Assembly: GCA_009786295.1 (NCBI GenBank)
Contig: WQTN01000128.1
Location: forward strand, 1-15,796
Source: Methanomassiliicoccaceae archaeon
GTDB taxonomy: Archaea; Thermoplasmatota; Thermoplasmata; Methanomassiliicoccales; Methanomethylophilaceae
Direction of reading: 5' to 3'
Length of the DNA: 15,796 nucleotides
The position numbers and the translations under genes were made by a program. The notes beneath the pieces were generated by a model. That model was not told where the DNA came from, did not search any database, and saw only the letters and a list, made by a program, of their open reading frames with translations. Positions 7,631-14,526 of this stretch are shown in pieces (positions within the stretch are counted from its first letter, which is position 1; every line of letters begins with the position of its first letter).

Positions 7631-7648
7631 CTGTAGCATGAAGATCAT
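7607..7648 (-). CDS. Putative leucine-rich leader peptide of the leu operon
   Basis: This 13-residue reading frame MIFMLQTELILLR has four leucines (codons CTA, CTT, CTT, CTT) and lies within the predicted leuA leader, 33 bases before the leuA ATG. GAGGT (plus-strand 7655-7659) is 6 bases upstream of its ATG, a better Shine-Dalgarno than many full genes here have. The predicted transcription start is near 7667, so the frame begins about 20 bases into the mRNA. Its position, size and Leu content are those of attenuation leader peptides such as bacterial LeuL. I know of no established archaeal example, so the function is inference. Stop TAA. Confidence 0.5.
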   Translation of the reverse strand: MIFMLQTELILLR

Positions 7649-7688
7649 TTTTTGACCTCTTGACGGTAAAACTCCATTGGAGAAACTC

Positions 7689-7696
7689 TATATAAA
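7689..7696 (-). promoter_or_regulatory. TATA box of the leu operon
   Basis: The minus strand reads CTTTATATAGAG, an excellent archaeal TATA element (TTTATATA), directly after the stop codon of the upstream surface-protein gene (7698). It places transcription initiation near 7665-7668 and gives a leader of about 95 bases, unusually long beside the near-leaderless genes elsewhere in the window. Confidence 0.7.
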
Positions 7697-7697
7697 G

Positions 7698-9551
7698 TTA
7701 GCCACCAATTGGTTTCCAGGTTGCATGTATAATATATGGTCTATTTTCCAATATTATCTGACCACTTACATATTTGTCATCACACATCCACCCAGTGAAA
7801 AAATAGCCATCTCTATTTTCTGTAGGTTCAGAGATGATATTGTATCCCTTTCCGATTATGGCAGAGTAAACTAAACCTTCTCCATTGTCTAACTCAAAGT
7901 AGTTTACATATGTGACTCCTGGGAACGAGCAGTTTCCTAAAATCTCATAGTATCCATTTCTATAGGAAACCTCACTTCCCTGTGGACCATAGCCGTTAGG
8001 CAAAGGCAAGTCAAAAGTATTCTTTATCACAACTTTTTCGTCAGATTTGATCTTTATTGTCCGGGGCGGCTCACTGGTTCCTTCTTTAAATAAATAATAT
8101 TTACCATCTACTCCTACAAGGAGATTGGGTCCAAAGTATACATCATGAGCCATTGAATTCCAGATGGACATTACTAATAGGTCAGAAACCACACACAGCG
8201 ATGAACTCACATCCCATTTTTCGAAATAATATCCCACTCTTTCAGGGTTTTTTGCTGGTAGAGGAATTATTGTTTCTCCAACAACATAGAATGTTGCATG
8301 TACAGTGTTATGGCCGTTGAACGTGACCTTGTATATCGAGGGAAGCACGACATCATTGCTGAAAGAGAATCTTTCCGCTGAATATCTCACTCCGTTCAGG
8401 TTCTTTGCCTTATCAGCATAGTTGCTGGGCAGGGAATATCCGGCTGCGGGGACGATTCTGATCGTGTCCTCCGGGCAGAGGAAAACTGTATTCGAGCTCC
8501 GGCCGTCTATTTTTACATTATCTCCGACAGTTATTTTCAAAACAGACGGAAAGACAACATTTCCCGCGATGCGGTATCCGCCCTGTTCGGCTTTGAGCTC
8601 GCCTTTTATCTGGGCGTTGAATGAGTCCGGTATGACGTATCCTTCGTCAGGGATTATCTTCACGATGTCCTCCACCGTTGCTTTGGACGCGGGAGCCCCG
8701 TTCACGAGGGCCTTTGTATTCTTGCCTGCGGACACACTGTATTCGGCGGGTTCCACGCCGGTCACGGTTATTGTATGGTTATCCATCACGGCCTCGATCA
8801 TGAGAACTCCTCCCGAAGGGATCTTTGCATCCCCTCCGTTCACACGGATCCCGAAATCATAGGTCTCCCTGTATCCAGGCAGCAGAGTGTATTCCAGTTT
8901 GTACGATTCCCCGTGGTGGACCTTTTCCGCGGATGACCTCAGGACATATCCCCTCTGATCATCCGGCAGGGATATGCTGTGCTCGCGTTTGTCGAACACG
9001 CCGGATACAGCGATAATCTGATCTTCGGTTATGTTCGTCAGGTGTATCCTTTTCATCGCATCAAGCTTCATGGGATTGCCGTTGACGGTGATGACCAGCT
9101 CATTGTCTACATGGCTCGGCAGAAGCGAATAAGAGAGGATCGAACTGCCGCCTCCGATGACGATGGCAGGGTCAGCGGTTATGCTGTACCCTGTCTGTTC
9201 ATCGGGAAGTATGATGACAAAAACCCCCGCGCCAACAGTCATAGCGTAAAGCGAGATGTTCCCCTTCACTGTTATCTGCGACCCCGGGAGCAGCATCTTG
9301 CCGGTCATGTCAGATCGGGTGTTCCACCCTATGAATCTTCCGAGGCCGTCTCCGTTTCCCATATCGTCAAAGATCGTTATCGATGTCCCGGCGGGCACGG
9401 TCCTTTCCAACAGTTTTTCGTCGTTCTTATAGTACGTCACAGCGAACGACTTCTCGTTCTCGCTGCTGGTGAAGAAATAAAGCGCGAACGCCGCGCCGAT
9501 GATCGCAGCGACAGCAATACCTACGACAATGATTGTAGACAATTTCTTCAT
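7698..9551 (-). CDS. Membrane-anchored repeat protein with InlB-type (Listeria-Bacteroides) repeats
   Basis: This 617-residue protein is probably exported and held by an N-terminal signal anchor (residues about 6-28, IIVVGIAVAAIIGAAFALYF) after MKK. The rest is beta-rich and looks extracellular. InlB B-repeat-like units (strand, then GW or KWD) lie at about 36-104 (FIGWN), 408-447 (YYFEKWD) and 548-613 (FFTGWM ... HATWKP). Residues about 111-185 and 191-266 are two related repeats (ILPDEQTGY / SLPDDQRGY, SLLP / TLLPG, VNG, ending VSGV / VTGV). Three looser repeats end GNVVFPSV (330-337), NDVVLPSI (399-406) and GNCSFPGV (539-546). Such proteins are common in gut Methanomassiliicoccales and thought to mediate adhesion; no ligand can be assigned. 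ATG 9549-9551, stop TAA. Roughly the last 200 codons (7698 to about 8310) are clearly AT-richer than the rest. Confidence 0.85.
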   Translation of the reverse strand: MKKLSTIIVVGIAVAAIIGAAFALYFFTSSENEKSFAVTYYKNDEKLLERTVPAGTSITIFDDMGNGDGLGRFIGWNTRSDMTGKMLLPGSQITVKGNISLYAMTVGAGVFVIILPDEQTGYSITADPAIVIGGGSSILSYSLLPSHVDNELVITVNGNPMKLDAMKRIHLTNITEDQIIAVSGVFDKREHSISLPDDQRGYVLRSSAEKVHHGESYKLEYTLLPGYRETYDFGIRVNGGDAKIPSGGVLMIEAVMDNHTITVTGVEPAEYSVSAGKNTKALVNGAPASKATVEDIVKIIPDEGYVIPDSFNAQIKGELKAEQGGYRIAGNVVFPSVLKITVGDNVKIDGRSSNTVFLCPEDTIRIVPAAGYSLPSNYADKAKNLNGVRYSAERFSFSNDVVLPSIYKVTFNGHNTVHATFYVVGETIIPLPAKNPERVGYYFEKWDVSSSLCVVSDLLVMSIWNSMAHDVYFGPNLLVGVDGKYYLFKEGTSEPPRTIKIKSDEKVVIKNTFDLPLPNGYGPQGSEVSYRNGYYEILGNCSFPGVTYVNYFELDNGEGLVYSAIIGKGYNIISEPTENRDGYFFTGWMCDDKYVSGQIILENRPYIIHATWKPIGG

Positions 9552-9796
9552 AATGTGCCCCCCTGTTGTTTAGATGCTGGACAGCGCTTATGCGCAGGCA
9601 ACCTCTAAAGTACCGATGCATACTGAGGAGGATTTAAAATATTTACTAATATGGAAGTATCTTTTTCTATATACTCGGCACAAAGAGTATTGATAACGGT
9701 TCCCAAAGGACATGCGTTTCGTCATGACGGGGCGAGAGCAGGGGGCTGGTTTGACAGAAGGTGAGCTTTAACTATCATTGACAGTATAATCCCCTT
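9552..9796. other. 245-base divergent intergenic region
   Basis: This region separates the surface-protein gene from the 9797 gene. It contains TTTTAAAT on the minus strand (9633-9640; start near 9611, leader about 60 bases), a TATATA (9668-9673) usable on either strand, and a GCGC-loop-GCGC inverted repeat (9584-9595) within the surface-gene leader. TTTAAC (9767-9772) is about 27 bases before ATG 9797 and would give a leaderless plus-strand mRNA. A 19-codon frame at 9712-9771 has no convincing ribosome binding site and is not called. Confidence 0.45.
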
Positions 9797-10390
9797 ATGA
9801 TTTTCGGCAGACAGAAAGACATTCCCAAGGAGATATCAAAAGTAAGGCTCGGCGAATGGTATTCCGGTCTGAGCGATCAGAACAAGGTAAAGATAGGAAG
9901 ATATCTCGAAGGTTCGGACACCTCATCCGTGCTGAATTTCATGCTGTCGGTGATGAGGAACGCGAACCTGGAAGAGAACCATGCAGTGGCGGTCCTAGCA
10001 GGCGAGAACATCCTTAAGAATGATCTCGGGAAGATAGAGAGATTCGATGTGCTTGAGGAGATCATCCCTGCATACTACGGGGTCGGAAGGTACGATGACT
10101 GTATCGGGCGCTGCGAGGAGGGCATCGGGATCCTTAAAGATATGATGGAAGGGATCAAAGAGAGGAACGGCGGCAGCCTCCCGGAGAATATTATGTGCCG
10201 CAACTATACGATCAATGTCCTGGTAGGCGTACGCGGCGATTATGATGCGGGAGATGCGGCCTTGGACAGATTTTTAGAGATAGGCCTGATATCAGAAGAA
10301 GATGTGAGGTACAGGAAACAAAGCCACAAGATACACAAACTGCAGAGGACCTTCGACAGCATCTACGCATTGAAGCTCAAGGACCAATGA
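9797..10390 (+). CDS. Uncharacterised mostly helical protein
   Basis: I do not recognise this 197-residue protein. It is predicted cytoplasmic, with no signal or membrane segment, and rich in charged helices. Segments such as YYGVGRYDDCIGRCEEGIGIL (about residues 93-113) and VRGDYDAGDAALDRFLEIG have the small-large alternation of tetratricopeptide-like helical hairpins, but no canonical TPR consensus is present. ATG 9797 is supported by a TATA-like TTTAAC about 27 bases upstream (leaderless), with no Shine-Dalgarno. Stop TGA; the last 14 bases overlap the convergent gene ending at 10377. Base composition matches its neighbours. Confidence 0.8.
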   Translation: MIFGRQKDIPKEISKVRLGEWYSGLSDQNKVKIGRYLEGSDTSSVLNFMLSVMRNANLEENHAVAVLAGENILKNDLGKIERFDVLEEIIPAYYGVGRYDDCIGRCEEGIGILKDMMEGIKERNGGSLPENIMCRNYTINVLVGVRGDYDAGDAALDRFLEIGLISEEDVRYRKQSHKIHKLQRTFDSIYALKLKDQ

Positions 10391-10718
10391 CGTCCTTCCA
10401 CATGATCATCGGCAGGATATCTATCGCAGGCTCTTCGTAAGGATGCACTCTGCGTATCGCAAGTATGACATTCCGCAGGTCTTCGGCCTTTACCGCAAAG
10501 TCGATGCGGAGCTCTTCTTCGACGGTGATCTCGCCGGTCCTGCCGATGAAAGGGTCGGACCCCTCTAATGGCCTCCATGTCCCCTCGGTCTTCGCAATGG
10601 AGAAAACCCTGTCATAGCCAGGATATATCTGCCGCATGGAATCGTTTATCTCATCAAGCAGTCTGTCCTTATGATCGGCAGGTATCGCCACCGATATCTT
10701 ATATGCGGCAGGTTCCAT
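10377..10718 (-). CDS. Stand-alone NIF3-insert / CutA-PII-like domain protein
   Basis: This 113-residue protein begins YKISVAIPADH and contains GTWRPLEGSDPFIG and VHPYEEPAIDI, the signature motifs of the small ferredoxin-like domain also found inserted in bacterial NIF3/YqfO proteins and often misnamed RtxA structural toxin. The domain is PII/CutA-like and forms trimers in known structures; its role is unclear and a ligand or metal sensor is only a guess. I chose ATG 10718, 4 bases after the PHP gene stop, because it gives the family's N-terminus and length. The frame is open to 10772 within the PHP gene. It is probably translationally coupled to the PHP gene. Stop TGA; the 3' end overlaps the 9797 gene by 14 bases. 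Confidence 0.85.
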   Translation of the reverse strand: MEPAAYKISVAIPADHKDRLLDEINDSMRQIYPGYDRVFSIAKTEGTWRPLEGSDPFIGRTGEITVEEELRIDFAVKAEDLRNVILAIRRVHPYEEPAIDILPMIMWKDVIGP

Positions 10719-10722
10719 GCCA

Positions 10723-11691
10723 TCAGCTCTGCTGGGGGCCGCGTGAGCAGTCAAGATTTCTGATAATATCATCTATCTCTTCCAGCCTCTGTTCGAAATC
10801 GCGGCGCATGCGTTTGGCGCCCCTGCGTAAATATGTGGTGCTGGCCAGCGTCGCGGCGAAGGATACGGGAGGGAACAGGTACATGAAGCCCCCGACGATC
10901 CCTGCGGCTTTTTTCAGGTCGCTCAGGCCGTTGATCGTCCCGATCAGAGAATGATCCTCTTTGTCGGGAAGTTTCCCTCCGAGGGAGCGGTACATGAGCC
11001 TCTGGCCTCCCATGACCACTTCCATGCTCCACTGCACCTCGCACAGTATGGGGGCGGTGCATCCTTTCGGAACCGTTTTTTTGTTAATTATTGCTTTCCT
11101 GAGGCCTTCGGCGGTGCTGCCTTCGAACTCGGTCCATGTGTATCCGAATGTGAATTTGGAGTGGGCATCGCTCGCGGATATCGGCGCCCATCTTCCGGGG
11201 TACCGTTCCATGACGGTCTTTGCGAATGCGTTGGAATACTTATCTGGATGTCCGCCGTTCAGAATTTCAAAGCCGTCAAGGTCTATCTCGAAGATCTTCT
11301 CTTTCAGGCCGGGAACGTGGATGCTGAACGGATGCGGTGCAATGGTAAGTCCTCCCTGTCTCCGTATCTCATCAACGGTCTCCTCTATGGTCATGCCGGG
11401 CTGTATCTTCTCTGTCAGGAAAAGGCCTATTATCTCGCCGTCGGAGGTGTTCACTTCTTCGCCGACAATAACCTCTATGTCATCGAATTGCTCTGCGTAT
11501 TTCTGAGCAATGAACGCTCCGGCGGTCTCATTATGATCAGTAACGCAGATGACGTCGAACCCGTTGTTCCTCGCACGTTCTACCAGAGACTGAGGCTTTG
11601 TCACGGATTCTGGAAAATGAAGAAACCCCAGTGTTCCAAACCCGGAGTACTCGGTGTGAAGGTGCGTATCTGCTTTTCCGATACGGTCCAT
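10723..11691 (-). CDS. PHP-domain metal-dependent phosphoesterase with C-terminal hydrophobic segment
   Basis: PHP domains hydrolyse phosphate esters using a trinuclear metal site. All the expected ligands are visible in this 322-residue protein: HLH (His10, His12), TDH (Asp52, His53), GEEV (Glu78), APHPF (His120) and SDAH (Asp175, His177). After the catalytic domain (about 1-210) a linker leads to a hydrophobic stretch at about 263-286 (AGIVGGFMYLFPPVSFAATL) and a basic coiled tail (RRGAKRMRRDFEQRLEEID), so the enzyme may be membrane-associated. The substrate is unknown; cyclic or nucleotide phosphates are the usual class. ATG 11691 is chosen because TTATAAAT (near 11713-11720) is about 26 bases upstream. 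The open frame to 11784 would run through the TATA box. First gene of a two-gene unit with the NIF3-insert-like gene. Stop TGA. Confidence 0.88.
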   Translation of the reverse strand: MDRIGKADTHLHTEYSGFGTLGFLHFPESVTKPQSLVERARNNGFDVICVTDHNETAGAFIAQKYAEQFDDIEVIVGEEVNTSDGEIIGLFLTEKIQPGMTIEETVDEIRRQGGLTIAPHPFSIHVPGLKEKIFEIDLDGFEILNGGHPDKYSNAFAKTVMERYPGRWAPISASDAHSKFTFGYTWTEFEGSTAEGLRKAIINKKTVPKGCTAPILCEVQWSMEVVMGGQRLMYRSLGGKLPDKEDHSLIGTINGLSDLKKAAGIVGGFMYLFPPVSFAATLASTTYLRRGAKRMRRDFEQRLEEIDDIIRNLDCSRGPQQS

Positions 11692-11874
11692 AACCTTACA
11701 GGGAGATACACTATTTATAATAATTGTAATCACAGTTTCAAGGCGGGGCGGGTCCGCCGAAGGCCTATACCCACCGGGTAACAAGATGTCTGCATTCTTG
11801 TGCCGATATCAAAGCCGCGGGCCTGATCATTTCTCTCAGAATACGAACTGTCCGCCCGGCAAATCCGCAAAAAG

Positions 11875-11882
11875 TTAAATAG
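11875..11882 (+). promoter_or_regulatory. TATA box of the iscS-iscU-cysK operon
   Basis: TTAAATAG predicts a transcription start near 11904 and a leader of about 58 bases before the iscS ATG, which carries GGTGA. Confidence 0.5.
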
Positions 11883-11906
11883 TCTAAATCTCACTCCGTA
11901 CTTGTA

Positions 11907-11927
11907 TTCATATCAAAATAGTATGAA
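11907..11927. promoter_or_regulatory. Inverted repeat at the isc operon start site, candidate operator
   Basis: TTCATA and TATGAA are perfect 6-base inverted half-sites separated by 9 bases, lying just downstream of the predicted transcription start. A repressor here would block initiation. The Rrf2 regulator encoded downstream is the obvious candidate. The assignment is inference. Confidence 0.35.
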
Positions 11928-11961
11928 ATGTGATGTGAAAGACACTGATGCGGTGAAACAA

Positions 11962-13146
11962 ATGCCAAAGACCATTTATCTGGACAATGCAGCCACAACA
12001 ATACTCAAGCCCGAAGTCCTTGACGCCATGATGCCATATCTCACAGAGAAGTACGGCAACCCATCAAGCATCCATTCTTTCGGTGCCGGATGCAGCGCCG
12101 TCTGCGAGAGCGCAAGGAAGACGATAGCGGGGCTGATAAACGCCAAGGATAATGAGATCTATTTCACATCCGGCGGAAGCGAGTCCGATAACTGGGCGAT
12201 AAAGTCCGTCGCATACATGAAAAAGGATAAAGGAAAACACATAATCACATCGGCGGTCGAGCACCATGCGGTTCTGGAAACTTGCGAGTTCCTTCAGAGA
12301 GACGGTTTTGAAATATCATTCGTCGGCGTGGATGATAAAGGGATAATAAAGATCGACGAGCTCAAAGCGGCCATCCGCCCGGATACGATCCTGATCTCAG
12401 TGATATACGCTAACAATGAGATCGGCACCATACAGCCGATAAAGGAGATCGGCGAGATCGCGCGCTCAAAGGGGATATTGTTCCACACCGACGCCGTCCA
12501 AGCCTTCGGCCACGTCCCGATAGATGTGGAGAAGGAGAACATAGATATGATGAGCGCAAGCGCGCATAAGATCCACGGGCCAAAAGGCATAGGCATGCTT
12601 TACATGAAGAACAACGTGAAACTCACACCAATGATACACGGCGGACCGCACGAAAGGAAGAGAAGGGCAGGCACGTCCAATGTCCCGGGGATAGTGGGAT
12701 TCGGGAAAGCTGCCGAACTATCGTCCATATCAATGGCAAAGAACAACGCCAAGATAACGGAGAAAAGGAACTATCTCATCGACAGGATCCTGAGCGAGAT
12801 ACCGTACTCAAGGCTCAACGGCGACAGGGACAGAAGACTGCCCGGGAACGCGAACATCAGTTTCAGATACATAGAAGGCGAATCGATGCTTATGATGGTC
12901 GATATGAAAGGCATCGCGGCCTCTACAGGATCGGCATGCGCGTCCGGATCTCTGGATCCGTCGCATGTGCTCCTTGCGATAGGACTGCCGCATGAGATCG
13001 CTCACGGGTCCCTGAGGATGACCCTTTCCGAATTCACGACCAAAGAGGAACTTGATTACACAGTAGAGGCTCTGAAAGAGGTAGTCTCCAAGCTCAGAGC
13101 TATGTCCCCGTTGTACGAGGACGCCATGAAGAAAAAGGAGGAGTGA
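11962..13146 (+). CDS. iscS: Cysteine desulfurase (NifS/IscS family)
   Basis: This PLP enzyme removes sulfur from L-cysteine as a persulfide and passes it to the IscU scaffold. The 394-residue protein opens with the family motif IYLDNAATT, then YGNPSSIHSFG, VEHHAV (His101), HTDAVQ (Asp177) and the PLP lysine in SAHKIHGPKG (Lys203). The catalytic loop GSACASGSLDPSHVL (Cys326) resembles class I NifS/IscS. A TTG frame reaches 11902 and another ATG lies at 11923, but ATG 11962 gives the family's N-terminus and has GGTGA 5 bases upstream. Stop TGA, inside the iscU ribosome binding region. It heads iscS-iscU-cysK, so cysteine is both consumed and made in one operon. Confidence 0.94.
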   Translation: MPKTIYLDNAATTILKPEVLDAMMPYLTEKYGNPSSIHSFGAGCSAVCESARKTIAGLINAKDNEIYFTSGGSESDNWAIKSVAYMKKDKGKHIITSAVEHHAVLETCEFLQRDGFEISFVGVDDKGIIKIDELKAAIRPDTILISVIYANNEIGTIQPIKEIGEIARSKGILFHTDAVQAFGHVPIDVEKENIDMMSASAHKIHGPKGIGMLYMKNNVKLTPMIHGGPHERKRRAGTSNVPGIVGFGKAAELSSISMAKNNAKITEKRNYLIDRILSEIPYSRLNGDRDRRLPGNANISFRYIEGESMLMMVDMKGIAASTGSACASGSLDPSHVLLAIGLPHEIAHGSLRMTLSEFTTKEELDYTVEALKEVVSKLRAMSPLYEDAMKKKEE

Positions 13147-13148
13147 GA

Positions 13149-13601
13149 ATGCAATACAGCGCAAAGGTGATGGACCACTTCACCAACCCGAGAAATGTAG
13201 GGGAAATAGAGAACGCAAGCGGCGTCGGCACTGTCGGCAATGCAAAATGCGGAGACATAATGAGAGTATACCTTGAGATCGACGACGCGGGAGTCATAAA
13301 CGATGTCAAGTTCAAGACATTCGGGTGCGGCGCGGCAGTGGCCACCAGCAGTATGGCCACGGAACTCATCAAAGGGAAGCATATCGATGAGGCCCTCAAG
13401 CTCACCAACAGGAGCGTGATGGAAGCTTTGGACGGCCTGCCGGCCATAAAGGTGCACTGCTCAGTTCTGGCGGAGGAAGCCGTCCGCGCAGCTTTGTGGG
13501 ATTATGCGGAGAAGAAAGGCATAAAGATAGACGGTCTCGAGAAACCCGCCGAAGACATACACGACAGCCATCACCACGACCTTGAGGAAGACGGCTGTTA
13601 A
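13149..13601 (+). CDS. iscU: Iron-sulfur cluster scaffold protein IscU
   Basis: IscU receives sulfur from IscS and iron to assemble 2Fe-2S clusters. The 150-residue protein has the three ligands Cys34 (NAKCGD), Cys60 (FGCGAAVATSS) and Cys104 (KVHCSVLAE), plus the conserved Asp36. The usual LPxxKxHCS segment is LPAIKVHCS, the region chaperone systems recognise in bacteria. The C-terminal tail HDSHHHDLEEDGC adds histidines and a cysteine not found in compact IscU and may bind metal. I chose ATG 13149 because GGAGG at the 3' end of iscS is 7 bases upstream; a GTG at 13143 is too close to that site. Stop TAA, one base before the cysK start. Confidence 0.95.
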   Translation: MQYSAKVMDHFTNPRNVGEIENASGVGTVGNAKCGDIMRVYLEIDDAGVINDVKFKTFGCGAAVATSSMATELIKGKHIDEALKLTNRSVMEALDGLPAIKVHCSVLAEEAVRAALWDYAEKKGIKIDGLEKPAEDIHDSHHHDLEEDGC

Positions 13602-13602
13602 G

Positions 13603-14526
13603 ATGATCAACGAGTCTTTGACAGACATCATCGGCAGAACGCCACTTCTGAGATTGAAGAATATCGAAGCAGAGCACGGTCTGGACGCAAAGATCGTTGT
13701 GAAGATAGAATCGAAGAACCCTTCCGGCAGCGTTAAGGACAGGGCGTCATTCGCGATGATAAAGGATGCCGAGGAGAAAGGCCTTCTCAAGAAAGGTTCG
13801 GTCATAATAGAGCCGACGTCCGGGAACACAGGGATAGGACTTGCTGCAATATCGGCTGCCAGAGGATACAGGCTGATCCTCACGATGCCCGATACGATGA
13901 CATCGGAACGCCGCAACCTCCTCAAAGCGTATGGCGCCGAACTCGTCCTCACTCCGGGGAGCGAAGGGATGAAGGGCACCATATCCAAAGCAGAAGAGCT
14001 CAACAAAGAGATCAAAGGCAGCATCATACTGGGACAGTTCACAAATCCTGCGAATACGAGATACCATGAGCTTACAACAGGACCGGAGATATGGAACGAT
14101 ACTGACGGCAAAGTGGACATCTTCGTTGCAGGGGTAGGTACCGGCGGAACGATAACCGGCATCGGAAGATACCTAAAATCAAAGAACAAGAATGTCAGGA
14201 TCGTTGCGGTGGAGCCCGCCGAGTCGGACATCCTGTCGGGAGGAAAGGCCGGCCCTCATAAGATACAGGGGATAGGCGCGAACTTTGTTCCGGGCCTTCT
14301 CGACATGTCGGTGGTGGATGAGATAATGAGGATACCCGGAGATGAGGCCATAATCTTCGGCAGAGGATCGGCAAGAAAAGAAGGTCTGCTTATAGGGATA
14401 TCGTCGGGGGCGGCGCTCGCGGCGTCTGTGAGACTTGCCAAACTGCCGGAGAACAAAGGCAAGATTATAGTGTTCCTCGCCCCGGACGGCGGCGAGAGGT
14501 ATCTGTCATCAGAGATGTTTCAGTAA
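13603..14526 (+). CDS. cysK: Cysteine synthase (O-acetylserine sulfhydrylase family)
   Basis: This PLP enzyme makes cysteine from an activated serine (O-acetylserine in most members, O-phosphoserine in some archaea) and sulfide. The 307-residue length is typical of CysK/CysM. Key motifs are NPSGSVKDR with the PLP Lys45, PTSGNTG (from 71), the phosphate-binding VGTGGTITG (from 178) and GISSGAA (from 265). No serine acetyltransferase gene is in the window, so the exact acceptor cannot be read from context. ATG 13603 directly follows the iscU TAA and gives the family's N-terminus; a TTG frame from 13582 is less likely. Stop TAA overlaps the convergent regulator gene by 7 bases. Confidence 0.94.
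   Translation: MINESLTDIIGRTPLLRLKNIEAEHGLDAKIVVKIESKNPSGSVKDRASFAMIKDAEEKGLLKKGSVIIEPTSGNTGIGLAAISAARGYRLILTMPDTMTSERRNLLKAYGAELVLTPGSEGMKGTISKAEELNKEIKGSIILGQFTNPANTRYHELTTGPEIWNDTDGKVDIFVAGVGTGGTITGIGRYLKSKNKNVRIVAVEPAESDILSGGKAGPHKIQGIGANFVPGLLDMSVVDEIMRIPGDEAIIFGRGSARKEGLLIGISSGAALAASVRLAKLPENKGKIIVFLAPDGGERYLSSEMFQ

Larger units (their letters stand above)
11692..11961. other. Divergent intergenic region PHP gene / iscS
   Basis: The left end holds the PHP promoter (TTATAAAT near 11713-11720, minus strand). The right end holds the iscS promoter (TTAAATAG, 11875-11882). The GC-rich centre contains small inverted repeats, GGCGG-N7-CCGCC near 11743-11759 and ACAAGA...TCTTGT near 11781-11801. 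A 30-codon plus-strand frame (11786-11878) ends in the iscS TATA element and has no supporting signal. No tRNA or known RNA was recognised. Confidence 0.4.

Noticed and set aside
7645..7677. 10-codon minus-strand frame MEFYRQEVKK overlapping the Leu-rich leader ORF by ATGA
   Set aside because: Its ATG lies upstream of the transcription start predicted from the leu TATA box and it has no ribosome site, so it is probably not in the mRNA.
9712..9771. 19-codon plus-strand frame downstream of a TATATA element
   Set aside because: The only purine-rich site (AAAGGA) is one base from the ATG, the composition is unremarkable, and the TATATA may belong to the minus-strand gene.
10951..11781. 276-codon plus-strand open frame
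   Set aside because: Antisense shadow of the PHP gene, whose metal ligands are all present in the minus-strand reading.
11740..11870. Possible tRNA in the GC-rich intergenic stretch
   Set aside because: No T-arm GTTC-A/G-A consensus in a seven-base-stem cloverleaf context could be found on either strand.
11786..11878. 30-codon plus-strand frame before iscS
   Set aside because: No ribosome site or promoter of its own; it ends inside the iscS TATA element.
13461..14231. 256-codon minus-strand open frame
   Set aside because: Antisense shadow of iscU and cysK with low-complexity Ser/Pro-rich translation.
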